Shown: piece after piece, positions 9,995 to 18,560 of the stretch
How the letters are laid out: the number at the start of each line of letters is the position of its first letter
How positions within the stretch are numbered: position 1 is the stretch's first letter
NCBI RefSeq assembly: GCF_027587205.1
Contig: NZ_JAPDOD010000047.1
Coordinates: forward strand, 1 to 64,000
Source: Solirubrobacter ginsenosidimutans
Lineage (GTDB): Bacteria; Actinomycetota; Thermoleophilia; Solirubrobacterales; Solirubrobacteraceae
Reading direction: 5' to 3'
Length of the DNA stretch: 64,000 bases
The notes under the pieces: generated by a model
Database searches by the model: none
The model's input: the letters and a program-made list of their open reading frames with translations, nothing else
Told to the model about the DNA's origin: nothing
Position numbers and translations under genes: made by a program

Positions 9995-12883
9995 CTAGCG
10001 GTTCCGTCGCACGGTCTGCGGGTGCCGGCTGCGGATCGCCGCCGTGCCGGCCTTGCGGACCGCCGAGTTCCGGGTTGCCGTCGCGATCACGTCCGCCGCC
10101 GGAGGCAACAGGCCGGCGCTGCCGAGGGTGCACAGGCCCCCGACCAGGCTCGCGTGGCCGGTGCGATTCGCGCGGGTCGCGCTCGTGAACGAGACCGCGA
10201 CGCGTGAGCTCGACGCGAACGCCAGGCTATTCCCGCCGGCCGCCGGGGCCGCCACGAGCTCGACCGCCGCGTAGTTCCAGCGATCGTTGGTCGGGGCGTT
10301 GTCGTGGATCGTGACGAGCCCCATCGCGGTGTTCGGCGCGGCCGTGGACTGCACCCAGAACGTGTCCCCGGCTCCGGTGTCGATCCACTGGCGCTGGACG
10401 ACCTGTCCCGTCGCCGGAGTGCGCGCGACCGCGCGGTCCCAGTCGTTGCCGACGGCGAACACCCACGAGCCCGCGCGCACGCCGGGCAGGTAGATGTCGG
10501 GAGCGCCGGAGCCCGCGCCCGCCGCGCCGGCGACGCCGGTGCCGAGCGCACCGTTGAACGCGACGACGTGCAAGAGGCCGTCGAAGCCGGTCCGCAGCGG
10601 CGCCGCCGTGATCACGGCGTTGGTCAGCACCGTGTTGGCCGTCGCCGACCACACCTCGGCGACGCCCGCCTGGGTATCGCTGCGCTTGACCAGCGTCCAG
10701 GTGAGCCCGCCTCCCGTCACCGTCGAGCGCTGAGCCGCCGACGCGTTGGGGCCGTCCATCGCGACGAATGCGACGATCTGCTCGCCGGGCGCAGAGGTCG
10801 TGAGCCCCGGCGAGGCAAGCGCGCCCTTGGCCTGACGGCTGACGGACGTATCGATCGTGATGGCCCCCGGGCCGGGAGCGCTGTTGTCGACCGTCACCAC
10901 CTGCCCGGCGGAGGCCGCGACGTTGCCGGCGGCGTCGTAGGCCTCGGCCGTCAGCGTGTGCTGGCCCTGGCTCGCGGTGCGCGTGTCCCACGCCATCGCG
11001 AACGGCGGTGCGGTGACCGGGGAGCCCAAGGTCTGCCCGTCGAGCTTGAACTGCACCTTGGCGACGCCGACGTCGTCGGACGCCACCGCGCCGATCTGCG
11101 TGATGCCGCTCAGCGTCGCGTTCGCGACGGGCTCGCTGATCCGGACCTGCGGCGGAGTCGTGTCGGCGGGCGGCGGCTCGAACGGCGCACCGGAGAGGAT
11201 CTCGACCGACGCCAGGTTGAACTGGTCGGTGGTCGGCTTGCTGTCGCTGATCGCGACCGCGGTCCCCGCTGCGGGGGTCACGGCCACCTGGTTCTGCATC
11301 CAGAACGTGTCGCCGACCCCGGTGTCGACCCACTGGTGCACGAGCGATTGGCCCGCCACGACGGTGCGGGGCGTCGCAGAGTCCCAGTCGTTGCCGACGC
11401 CCCAGACCCACGACCCGGGCCGGGTGGTGGTCAGCGACACGGCCGGGGCGCCCGAGGTGGCACTGACCCCGTTGGATGCGCCGATGCCGCCCGCGTTGGC
11501 GAAGGCGACGAGGTGGATCGACTGGTGGTACCCCGCCTTGGCCTGCGTCGAGGTCACCTGCAGGCCGGTGAGCGGGCCGGGCGCGACCGCCTTCCAGATC
11601 TCGGACGTGCCGGCGCGCCCGTTCGCGCGCCGCACGAGCGTCCACTGCAGCCCACCTCCGGTGACCGTCACCGTCTGCTGGCTTGCGCCGTTCGGCCCGT
11701 CGGAGGCGACGAACGCCACGAGCATGTCGCCCGACTTCAGCGTGGAGAACGGCGCGGTCGTGACCGTGCCGCCCGCGTCCTGGCTGGTCGAACCGTCGAT
11801 CGTCAGCGCTCCGGTCACCGGCGGCGGGGCGATGTTGGCGACCGTGATCAGCGTGACCTCGGAGGTATTCGTCCGGCCGCGGGCATCGACCGTTCGCGCC
11901 GCCAGCCAGTGGTCGCCGTCGACCACGCGGGTCGAGTCCCACGCGAGGCCGTACGGCGCCGCCGTGTCCGTCGAGGAACCGATGACGTTGCCGTCGAGCA
12001 GGAATTGGACGGTCTGCCCGCCGGCCGCGTCGGCCGACAGCGGCACCGTCCCGCTGACGCGTGCGCCGTTGAGCGGGAGCTTGACGGCGATCGAGGGCGG
12101 TGTGGTGTCCGGGTGGCGAACCTCGCCCGCCGTCACCTTGCCGTTGGCAATCGTCACCAGCACGTCCTGCTCGTTGTTGGACTCGTCGGCCTCCTGGAAG
12201 TCGTTGCTCGGGTCGGTGATCGCCCGGAACCAGTACGTGCCGTCGGGAACGCCGTCGAAGGGGATGGCCTGCCCGGGGTCGCGGTAGTCGTATTCATCGG
12301 CCGCGCCGACCGACATCCCGCGCATGCTGAGCGGGTCGGCGCAGCTGCCGATGCCACCCGGGAACTGCCCCGCGTGCGCGACGGACGAGTCGTAGATGTA
12401 GGAGTCCGCGATGCAGAAGCCGTTCTTCGGCGACATCGTCACGGGCGCGCCCGGGCCACCGTCGGCGGCGACGGCATACAGACCGAACGACGCCAGCGGG
12501 AAGTGGAAGTGCCCGTGCGCCGCGTGGAACACGAACGCGTCCGGCACCTTGCGCTGGGACACCATCGACCAGACGCCGGCCGCGTTGTGGGTGAAGAGCT
12601 GCTGCTGGCCTTGGTAGTTGCCCGAGGCCTCGCTGTACTGGGGCTGCACCGCGAGCGGCCCCGGCCCGGCGTTGTAGACGAGGTGCGTGTAGCGGAATTC
12701 GCGGCCGGATGCCCCGTTGACGATCGAGAACGAGTTCGTCGGGATCACGGTCTGGAGGTCCGGATAGTGCGTGCTTCCAGCCGGCGCTGCGAGCGCCGGC
12801 GTCGTCGCGAGAGCGACGGCGGTGGTGGTTGATGCGATCAACACTGCGGCGCGACGAGCGAGCGACATGCGTGAGGAACGCAT
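9995..12883 (-). CDS. Large secreted protein: lysyl-oxidase-like domain plus Ig-like and jelly-roll repeats
   Basis: About 962 residues. After a signal peptide (ending ALA-APAG) residues about 35-250 form a lysyl-oxidase-like domain: HYPDLQTVIP, a histidine cluster HAAHGHFHF in the place of the copper motif, and KNGFCIADSYIYD. Then come two bacterial Ig-like modules (each starting TTPP, with VQFLLDG or VQFKLDG) and two homologous modules of about 190 residues with GDTFWMQNQ or GDTFWVQS. The last 60 residues are basic and low in structure. The ATG at 12883 was chosen over an upstream GTG. Probably an extracellular copper protein or matrix component; oxidase activity is unproven. Confidence 0.75.
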   Translation of the reverse strand: MRSSRMSLARRAAVLIASTTTAVALATTPALAAPAGSTHYPDLQTVIPTNSFSIVNGASGREFRYTHLVYNAGPGPLAVQPQYSEASGNYQGQQQLFTHNAAGVWSMVSQRKVPDAFVFHAAHGHFHFPLASFGLYAVAADGGPGAPVTMSPKNGFCIADSYIYDSSVAHAGQFPGGIGSCADPLSMRGMSVGAADEYDYRDPGQAIPFDGVPDGTYWFRAITDPSNDFQEADESNNEQDVLVTIANGKVTAGEVRHPDTTPPSIAVKLPLNGARVSGTVPLSADAAGGQTVQFLLDGNVIGSSTDTAAPYGLAWDSTRVVDGDHWLAARTVDARGRTNTSEVTLITVANIAPPPVTGALTIDGSTSQDAGGTVTTAPFSTLKSGDMLVAFVASDGPNGASQQTVTVTGGGLQWTLVRRANGRAGTSEIWKAVAPGPLTGLQVTSTQAKAGYHQSIHLVAFANAGGIGASNGVSATSGAPAVSLTTTRPGSWVWGVGNDWDSATPRTVVAGQSLVHQWVDTGVGDTFWMQNQVAVTPAAGTAVAISDSKPTTDQFNLASVEILSGAPFEPPPADTTPPQVRISEPVANATLSGITQIGAVASDDVGVAKVQFKLDGQTLGSPVTAPPFAMAWDTRTASQGQHTLTAEAYDAAGNVAASAGQVVTVDNSAPGPGAITIDTSVSRQAKGALASPGLTTSAPGEQIVAFVAMDGPNASAAQRSTVTGGGLTWTLVKRSDTQAGVAEVWSATANTVLTNAVITAAPLRTGFDGLLHVVAFNGALGTGVAGAAGAGSGAPDIYLPGVRAGSWVFAVGNDWDRAVARTPATGQVVQRQWIDTGAGDTFWVQSTAAPNTAMGLVTIHDNAPTNDRWNYAAVELVAAPAAGGNSLAFASSSRVAVSFTSATRANRTGHASLVGGLCTLGSAGLLPPAADVIATATRNSAVRKAGTAAIRSRHPQTVRRNR

Positions 12884-13102
12884 CGTGCGATTCGTAACTT
12901 CCTCGCACCTCCCCACCCGGATTTAGGTGCGCTTGAGACTTTGTCAGCGCGGGAACCGGAATGTCCGTTTCTGGCTCTCTGGCGGGCGATATGGGCGGCG
13001 CGACAGTCCGTCGACGCCCCGGATATAGTTGCGCCGCTCTTATGTGTCGCCCGCCCGGTCAGGCGGGTGGAGGGTCGCTCGGTCAGCGGTACGAGGAGGG
13101 TC

Positions 13103-14299
13103 GTGGGTCTCAGTCTGCGGACAACCGCATACGTCGTCGTTGCGTGCTCTGCGCTCGTGTTGCCGTCTTCCGCGGCGGCGCAGTCCGGCGGCGCGGTGTT
13201 TCCCACCCCCACTCCCACCCCCGTTTCGACCCCCGCGCCCGCGAGTGCGCGCGTGGTGATGGCTTCGCCGCTGCCCTCGAGTCCGGCGACGGTCGCCAAA
13301 CTCGCCTGCGCGTCCAGCTGTGGCGCCGCCGGCATGGTCCGGCCGGGCTCGCTGCTGCGGGTGCGCGGCAAGACGCTCTCCAAGGCCGACGAGGTCGTGT
13401 TCATGGGTGCGGCGGGTGTCGACGACGACGTGATCGCGTCCACCAGCGTGCGGCGCAAGACGTCGGTCGACGTGCGGGTGCCGCTCGGCGCCATTCCCGG
13501 TCCGGTCGCGGTCGTCGACTCAAACGGCGCGGTGTCGGTGCCGTCGGTGGGGCCCGTGGTGCTGGACCCGGCCGCTCCGGCCGTCGCGGGGCCTTCGGTG
13601 GAGATCGCGGTGCGCGCGCCGCGCGCCTACTACGACGCCGCGACTCCCGCGGCCGCCACGTACGTGGTGCACGGCGGGGCGCCGGTGACCGTCGGAGTGG
13701 ACGTGGTGCGGGTGCTCGACGGCGCGGTCATCACGCACTGGGACGTGCCGGGCGTGGCGCCTGAGACGCCGCAGCGGGTGGCCTGGGACGGGACGGTGGC
13801 GAAGGTCCTCCAGGCCGACGGCAAGTACGCCTTCCGGATCACGGTCGCGGGTCTGGCGCCGGTGAGCGCGCCCTTCGAGTTCTTCAGCGACCGGTTCCCG
13901 ATCCTCGGGCCGTCGAGGTTCGGCACCGGTGTCGCGGCGTTCGGCGGCGGGCGCGGCCACCAGGGCGAGGACACGTTCGCCGCCTGCGGGACGCCGCTCG
14001 TCGCGGCTCACGGCGGGAAGGTCAAGTACGCCGGCTACCACGTCGCGGCGGGCAACTACCTCGTGATCGACAACGAGGGCGTCGGCACCGACTACGTCTA
14101 TATGCACCTGCGCGACGTCGCGCTGGTCAAGACCGGCGACCGGGTGCTCACCGGCCAGCCGATCGGGTTCGTCGGCCAGACCGGCCACGCCGACGGCTGC
14201 CACCTGCACTTCGAGCTGTGGACGGCGCCTGGCTGGTACTCCGGCGGCGCGCCGATCGACCCGCTGCCGACGCTGCGGTCCTGGCTCAGCCGCGGCTGA
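13103..14299 (+). CDS. Secreted M23/LytM peptidoglycan endopeptidase
   Basis: A 398-residue protein beginning with GTG two bases after GAGGAGGG, the strongest ribosome binding site in the area, which rules out the longer frame from 12941. A signal peptide ends in SSAAA-QS, followed by a Pro/Thr linker, an IPT-like segment (about 60-130) and a C-terminal M23 domain. Zinc ligands are intact: GHQGED gives HxxxD and CHLHFEL gives HxH. It should cut peptide bridges of peptidoglycan outside the cell. It is divergent from the lysyl-oxidase-like gene. Confidence 0.9.
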   Translation: MGLSLRTTAYVVVACSALVLPSSAAAQSGGAVFPTPTPTPVSTPAPASARVVMASPLPSSPATVAKLACASSCGAAGMVRPGSLLRVRGKTLSKADEVVFMGAAGVDDDVIASTSVRRKTSVDVRVPLGAIPGPVAVVDSNGAVSVPSVGPVVLDPAAPAVAGPSVEIAVRAPRAYYDAATPAAATYVVHGGAPVTVGVDVVRVLDGAVITHWDVPGVAPETPQRVAWDGTVAKVLQADGKYAFRITVAGLAPVSAPFEFFSDRFPILGPSRFGTGVAAFGGGRGHQGEDTFAACGTPLVAAHGGKVKYAGYHVAAGNYLVIDNEGVGTDYVYMHLRDVALVKTGDRVLTGQPIGFVGQTGHADGCHLHFELWTAPGWYSGGAPIDPLPTLRSWLSRG

Positions 14300-14318
14300 G
14301 CACTCGTACGCTCTGCGG

Positions 14319-15374
14319 GTGCGCGTCCTCACCGTCGTCGGCAATCGCCCGCAGTTCGTCAAGGCCGCGGCCGTCTCCTCACGGCTGCGCTCGGTGGGGG
14401 TCGAAGTGCTCGTCCATACCGGCCAGCACTACGACGACGCGCTCTCGCGCGTGTTCTTCGACGAGCTGGCGCTGCCGCGACCGGAGTATCGATTCGACCT
14501 CGGGGGCGGGTCCAACACCGAGCAGACGGCCCGGATGCTGTCCGAGCTCGCGCCGCTGCTGGCATCTGAAGCGCCGGACGTGGTGCTCGTCTACGGGGAC
14601 ACGAACTCGACCCTGGCGGGGGCTCTGGCCGCGGCGCAGGCGGGTGTGCCGGTCGCCCACGTCGAGGCGGGAATGCGCTCGTATGACCGCCGGATGCCCG
14701 AGGAGCTCAACCGGGTCCTGACCGACCACGCCTCATCGCTGCTGCTGTGCTCGTCGCCTGCTGCCGTCGCGACGCTGCAGGCCGAGCAGGTGGTAGGTGA
14801 GGTCGTGCTCGTGGGAGACGTGATGGTCGACGTCTTCGAGTTGCTGGCGCCGCGGGCGGACGCATCGATGCTGGAGCAACTCGGAGTGACAGCCGGCGAC
14901 TACCTGCTGGCGACCGCGCACCGGGCGGGGAACGTCGACGACCCCGAGCGCCTGCGCGCGCTCGTCGAGGTCTTGACGGGGATGCCACTGCCGGTGGTGC
15001 TGCCACTGCACCCGCGCACGCGTGCGCGTCTCACCGAAGCAGGGCTGCTCGACGCGCTCGACGGCGTGATCGTCGCTCCCCCGCTCGGGTACCTCGAGTT
15101 CGCCGGTCTGCTGCTGGGCGCGCGAGCGGTGCTGACGGACTCCGGCGGGGTGCAGAAGGAGGCCTACCTGGCCGGCAAGCCGTGCATCACGCTGCGCGAC
15201 ACGACCGAATGGCGCGAGACCGTCGAGGCGGGCTGGAACGTGCTCGTCGACCTCGATCTCCCCGCCGCGCTCGATGCTCTACAGCGCCCGGCCCCGTCCG
15301 AGCGTCCGCCGCTGTACGGCGACGGGCGGGCGGGCGAGCGCGTCGTCGAGGCGCTGGTCAGGATGCAGGGATGA
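14319..15374 (+). CDS. wecB: UDP-N-acetylglucosamine 2-epimerase (non-hydrolysing)
   Basis: A 351-residue enzyme that interconverts UDP-GlcNAc and UDP-ManNAc, or the equivalent reaction on a modified UDP-sugar (WbpI type). Motifs are VGNRPQFVKA at the start, HTGQHYDD, YGDTNST, HVEAGMRSYDRRMPEE and DSGGVQKEA. The GTG start lacks a Shine-Dalgarno but follows TACGCT by six bases, suggesting a leaderless mRNA. Its stop overlaps the ATG of the acetyltransferase (ATGA). Confidence 0.93.
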   Translation: MRVLTVVGNRPQFVKAAAVSSRLRSVGVEVLVHTGQHYDDALSRVFFDELALPRPEYRFDLGGGSNTEQTARMLSELAPLLASEAPDVVLVYGDTNSTLAGALAAAQAGVPVAHVEAGMRSYDRRMPEELNRVLTDHASSLLLCSSPAAVATLQAEQVVGEVVLVGDVMVDVFELLAPRADASMLEQLGVTAGDYLLATAHRAGNVDDPERLRALVEVLTGMPLPVVLPLHPRTRARLTEAGLLDALDGVIVAPPLGYLEFAGLLLGARAVLTDSGGVQKEAYLAGKPCITLRDTTEWRETVEAGWNVLVDLDLPAALDALQRPAPSERPPLYGDGRAGERVVEALVRMQG

Positions 15375-16048
15375 TCCATCCGACGGCGGTGATCGGGGAA
15401 GGCGTGACGATCGGCGAGCACGTCGTCATCCACGCGGGGACGGTCGTGGGCGACGGCTGCGAGATCCAGGACGGCGCCGTGCTGGGCAAGGCCCCGAAGC
15501 TCGCGCGCTCCTCGACGGCTTCGAGCGCGTCTTTGGCTCCGCTCGTCGTGGGCAACGGGTCGGTCATCTGCTGCCAGGCGATCGTGTTCGCGGGCGCGCG
15601 GCTGGAGGCCGGCGTGATCGTGGGTGACCAGGCGTTCGTGCGCGAGCGGGTGACGATCGGTTCCGGGTCCGTCGTCGGCCGCGGCTCGACGGTCGAGAAC
15701 GACACGACGATCGGCGCGCGGGTGAAGATCCAGACGCAGGTCTACGTGACCGCCTACATGACGATCGAGGACGACGTCTTCGTCGGCCCGGGCGTCACCA
15801 CCACCAACGACGACACGATGAGCCGCCACGACCGCTCGTATGGGCTGGCGGGGCCGACCTTGCGCCGCGCCTGCCGCGTCGGCGGCGGCGTGACGCTCTG
15901 CCCGGGCGTCGAGATCGGCGAGGAGGCCTTCGTCGCCGCCGGCGCGCTCGTCACCCGCGACATCCCGCCGCGGGCGGTGGCGATGGGCGTCCCCGCGCGC
16001 GTCGTGCGCGGAGTCCCGGACGAGGACCTCCTCGAACGCTGGCGCTAG
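15371..16048 (+). CDS. Left-handed beta-helix (hexapeptide) N-acetyltransferase
   Basis: A 225-residue protein built of hexapeptide repeats ([LIV]GxxxX), as in IHPTAVIGEGVTIGEHVVI. Sequence order and length resemble WbpD/WlbB, which N-acetylates UDP-3-amino sugars; the neighbouring epimerase and the DegT aminotransferase at 16765 support that role. The start ATG overlaps the wecB stop by four bases. It should be cytoplasmic and trimeric. The exact sugar is inferred from context only. Confidence 0.83.
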   Translation: MIHPTAVIGEGVTIGEHVVIHAGTVVGDGCEIQDGAVLGKAPKLARSSTASSASLAPLVVGNGSVICCQAIVFAGARLEAGVIVGDQAFVRERVTIGSGSVVGRGSTVENDTTIGARVKIQTQVYVTAYMTIEDDVFVGPGVTTTNDDTMSRHDRSYGLAGPTLRRACRVGGGVTLCPGVEIGEEAFVAAGALVTRDIPPRAVAMGVPARVVRGVPDEDLLERWR

Positions 16049-16064
16049 TGCTACGCTGTAGCAC
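16048..16064. promoter_or_regulatory. Palindromic operator of the Phd/VapC pair
   Basis: GTGCTAC-GCT-GTAGCAC, a perfect seven-base inverted repeat, ends directly before the antitoxin ATG. It encloses TACGCT (16052-16057), the likely -10 box, so a bound antitoxin complex would block the promoter. The first base also belongs to the acetyltransferase stop codon. Confidence 0.75.
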
Positions 16065-16328
16065 ATGGACGTTTCGGTCCGGGACTTGCGCAACAACACC
16101 GCAAAGGTGATGGCTGCGGTCGAGGCCGGAACGCCAGTGACGCTCACAGTGCACGGCAGACCTGTGGCGGACATCATTCCCCACGCCCAACGGCAGGAGC
16201 GCCGTCCGTCCGAGGTCGTGTATAGCGAGCTTGACCGACTGGCAGTCCGTGCACGCGAGCTCGGCGTGCAGGGCTCCGACCGCCTGGCGGATTACGAGTC
16301 GGGCTGGACGAGCGACGACCTTGTCTGA
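16065..16328 (+). CDS. Phd/YefM-family antitoxin
   Basis: An 87-residue antitoxin. The N-terminal half is the DNA-binding Phd fold (VSVRDLRNNTAKVMAAVEAGTPVTLT then HGRPVADIIP), the C-terminal tail is acidic and would wrap the toxin. It starts seven bases after TACGCT with no ribosome binding site, so the mRNA is probably leaderless. Its stop overlaps the toxin start by eight bases. It should repress its own promoter through the palindrome just upstream. Confidence 0.92.
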   Translation: MDVSVRDLRNNTAKVMAAVEAGTPVTLTVHGRPVADIIPHAQRQERRPSEVVYSELDRLAVRARELGVQGSDRLADYESGWTSDDLV

Positions 16329-16722
16329 CTCGGCGGAGCTGCTGTTGGACGCGAGCGTGTTCATCGCCGCCGAGGCGGGCCGGACGCTCTCGCGACGGCC
16401 AGTCGGCCAGGCGCGAGTATCGGTGGTCACGTTGGCCGAGTTGCGACTGGGTGTGCTGCGCTCCGATGGCGCGCTCCGCGAGCTGCGCGAAGCGACACTG
16501 AACGCCGCGCGACGGTTCGTCCCCCTCGCCGTCACCGAGTCGGTGGCCGAGGAGCTCGCCGCGCTGCTCGCGAAACTGCGGGCGTCGCAGCGTCGCGCGC
16601 AAGCGTTCGACTGCTTCGTCGCGGCCACGGCCCTCGCGTACGAGCTCGTCGTTGTCACTCAGGACACCGATTTCGAAACGCTCCAGGCAGCCGAGCCGCG
16701 CCTTGCCGTCGAACTCGTATGA
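16321..16722 (+). CDS. VapC-family PIN-domain toxin ribonuclease
   Basis: A 133-residue PIN domain. The acidic metal ligands are present: LLLDASVF at the N-terminus, LAELRLG, then AFDCFVAATA and VVTQDTDF. VapC toxins cut tRNA or rRNA and are held inactive by the antitoxin. The TTG at 16321 gives the standard length and couples translation to the antitoxin; another TTG lies eight codons on. The pair sits between the sugar acetyltransferase and aminotransferase genes. Confidence 0.9.
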   Translation: MSDSAELLLDASVFIAAEAGRTLSRRPVGQARVSVVTLAELRLGVLRSDGALRELREATLNAARRFVPLAVTESVAEELAALLAKLRASQRRAQAFDCFVAATALAYELVVVTQDTDFETLQAAEPRLAVELV

Positions 16723-16764
16723 GACCGCGCGCGAGGCTCGGCCCCGTTCATATCGTTCAGCCGA

Positions 16765-17859
16765 CTACGCCGGGGCGAGCGCGCCCACCGCGGCGACGAC
16801 CTCGTCGGCCTGCGCGCGGGTGAGCACCGGGCTCATGGGGATCGCGAGGTTCGTGCGCGAGGCCTCTTCGGTGCCCGCTAGATCGACGGTGGGGACGTAG
16901 CCGCGCATCGCGGGCTGGCGGTGGACCGGCACGCGGTAGTAGGCGGCGGTGCCGATGTTGGCGTCCTTCAGGATGGAGACCAGCTCGTCGGCGCGCTCGG
17001 AGCGGACGACGTAGAGGTGCCAGGCGGGTGCGGCGCCAGGGGTCGGCACCGGGAGCGAGACCAGCTCGCCCAGGCCCGCGTCCTCGTAGGCCTGCCCCGC
17101 CGCGCGGCGGCCGTCGGCCCACGTGTCCAGGTGCGGGAGTTGGACCCGGAGGATGCCCGCCTGGAGTGCGTCGAGGCGGGAGTTGTGGCCGACCTCCGTG
17201 AAGGTCCGCTTGTCCTTGGAGCCGTGGAAGCGGAGCGTCTGGATCTTGTCGGCCAGGTCGGCGTCGTCGGTGGTGACCGCGCCGCCGTCGCCGAAGGCGC
17301 CGAGGTTCTTGGACGGGAAGAAGGAGAACGTCGCGAGGGCGGAGCCGAGCGCGCCCGGGCGGCGGCCGTCGGCGAGGATCGTGCCGGCGGCCTGGGCGGC
17401 GTCCTCGATCACGGGGACGCCGAGCGCGACGATCTCGTCGATCGGGGCGACGTTGCCGAAGAGGTGGACGGCGATCACGGCCTTGGTGAGCGGGGTGAGC
17501 ACCTCGCGCACCTGCTCCGCGGTGCTGACGAACGTCGTGGGATCGATGTCGCACCAGACGGGGATCGCGCCGAGGAGGGCGATCGGCTCGGCGGAGGCGT
17601 AGAAGGTGAACGACGGGACGACGACCTCGTCGCCGGGGCCGACGCCCAGCGCGCGCAGGGCGAGCAGCAGCGCGTCGGTCCCGTTGGCCACGCCGACCGC
17701 GTGCGCGGTGCCGACGTAGGCGGCGAACTCGCGCTCGAACGCCTCGACCTCAGGGCCGAAGATGAAGCGCTTGGAATCGATGATCTCGTTGACCTTCGCG
17801 CGGATCTCGGCGTCGATGGGCTCGAGCGGCGCGGCGGTGTTGAAGAGCGGGACGGCCAT
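16765..17859 (-). CDS. DegT/DnrJ/EryC1-family sugar aminotransferase
   Basis: A 364-residue PLP enzyme that transaminates a keto nucleotide-sugar. Motifs: GVANGTDALLLALRA, PSFTFYAS, DAAQAAGT, and SFFPSKNLGAFGDGGA with the PLP lysine. Length and motifs match WbpE/WlbA-type enzymes making UDP-3-amino sugars. The ATG follows TAGCCT by eight bases on the minus strand with no ribosome binding site. It converges on the toxin gene, so it is not in the epimerase transcript. A joint pathway with the epimerase and acetyltransferase is inferred. Confidence 0.88.
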   Translation of the reverse strand: MAVPLFNTAAPLEPIDAEIRAKVNEIIDSKRFIFGPEVEAFEREFAAYVGTAHAVGVANGTDALLLALRALGVGPGDEVVVPSFTFYASAEPIALLGAIPVWCDIDPTTFVSTAEQVREVLTPLTKAVIAVHLFGNVAPIDEIVALGVPVIEDAAQAAGTILADGRRPGALGSALATFSFFPSKNLGAFGDGGAVTTDDADLADKIQTLRFHGSKDKRTFTEVGHNSRLDALQAGILRVQLPHLDTWADGRRAAGQAYEDAGLGELVSLPVPTPGAAPAWHLYVVRSERADELVSILKDANIGTAAYYRVPVHRQPAMRGYVPTVDLAGTEEASRTNLAIPMSPVLTRAQADEVVAAVGALAPA

Positions 17860-17897
17860 GCGCAATCAGGCTAGCTTCCGGCCGCCACCGCTGAGCG

Positions 17898-18320
17898 TCA
17901 GCGGCTGCGCCGCAGCGCGACGACCGGGATGGCGCGGATGCCGGCCGTCTTCTCGGCGTATTCGCCGAACCCGGCGTAGCGGCTGACCTGCTCGGCGAAG
18001 ATCCGCTCCCGGTCAGGGCCGGTGACCTCGGCGACGTCGACGTCGTACGCCTCGTCGCCGATCTCGACGCGAGTGTTGCCGGCGGCCTTGAGGTTGCGGT
18101 ACCACTCGGGGTCCGTGGGCGCGCCGGCCTTGGACGCGAAGACGTAGACCGTGTCGGCGTCGGCCTCGTCGGCGAGGTACATCAGCGGGGCGACTCGCTC
18201 CACGCCGGACTTGCGACCGCGGTGGTGCAAGAGGACCAGCGGCGCACCTTCGAATTGGCCGCCGACCTGACCGTGGTTGGCGCGGAACTCCTCGATCACC
18301 TGGGTGTTCCAGTCAGACAT
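17898..18320 (-). CDS. Deazaflavin-dependent (F420) nitroreductase-family protein
   Basis: A 140-residue member of the split-barrel DDN family, with LVLLHHRGRKSGVERVAPLMYL (the usual HxGRKSG loop), DPEWYRNL and ARVEIGDE-like strands. Mycobacterial members use coenzyme F420. The substrate is unknown. The upstream side has AAGGAGTG before the ATG. It stands between the small membrane-protein gene and the aminotransferase, on the same strand as both. Confidence 0.85.
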   Translation of the reverse strand: MSDWNTQVIEEFRANHGQVGGQFEGAPLVLLHHRGRKSGVERVAPLMYLADEADADTVYVFASKAGAPTDPEWYRNLKAAGNTRVEIGDEAYDVDVAEVTGPDRERIFAEQVSRYAGFGEYAEKTAGIRAIPVVALRRSR

Positions 18321-18338
18321 CGCGACACTCCTTCGGAT

Positions 18339-18560
18339 TCAGCCGCGGCGGCGGCGACGTTTGCGGCGATCGTCGACTTCCTTGAGCAGCAGGAAGACGA
18401 CCGCGCCGCCGAGGATCCCGCTGACCACGCCCGGGAGCCAGCCCGAGCGCGGCCCGTACGTGACCATGAACAGGGCCGCGAAGACGACGCCGACGATCAC
18501 CCGGTTGCGGACACCGAGTAGATCGTCGTGCGGCTTCTTCTCTTCGGGCTCTACTCCCAC
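18339..18560 (-). CDS. Small membrane protein, 73 residues
   Basis: The N-terminal 20 residues are polar ([12 protein letters not shown]), then two hydrophobic segments ([13 protein letters not shown] and [18 protein letters not shown]) and a very basic tail ([10 protein letters not shown]). The GTG start lies inside the end of guaA, overlapping it by ten bases, so it is the last gene of the guaB3-guaA run. A longer frame to 18797 only reads through guaA in another frame. Function unknown. Confidence 0.7.
   Translation of the reverse strand: MGVEPEEKKPHDDLLGVRNRVIVGVVFAALFMVTYGPRSGWLPGVVSGILGGAVVFLLLKEVDDRRKRRRRRG

Noticed and set aside
10304..12832. Long antisense frame (842 residues) opposite the lysyl-oxidase-like gene
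   Set aside because: Composition is arginine, aspartate and alanine in shuffled order with no motif, as expected for the complement of a GC-rich gene; the opposite strand has clear domains.
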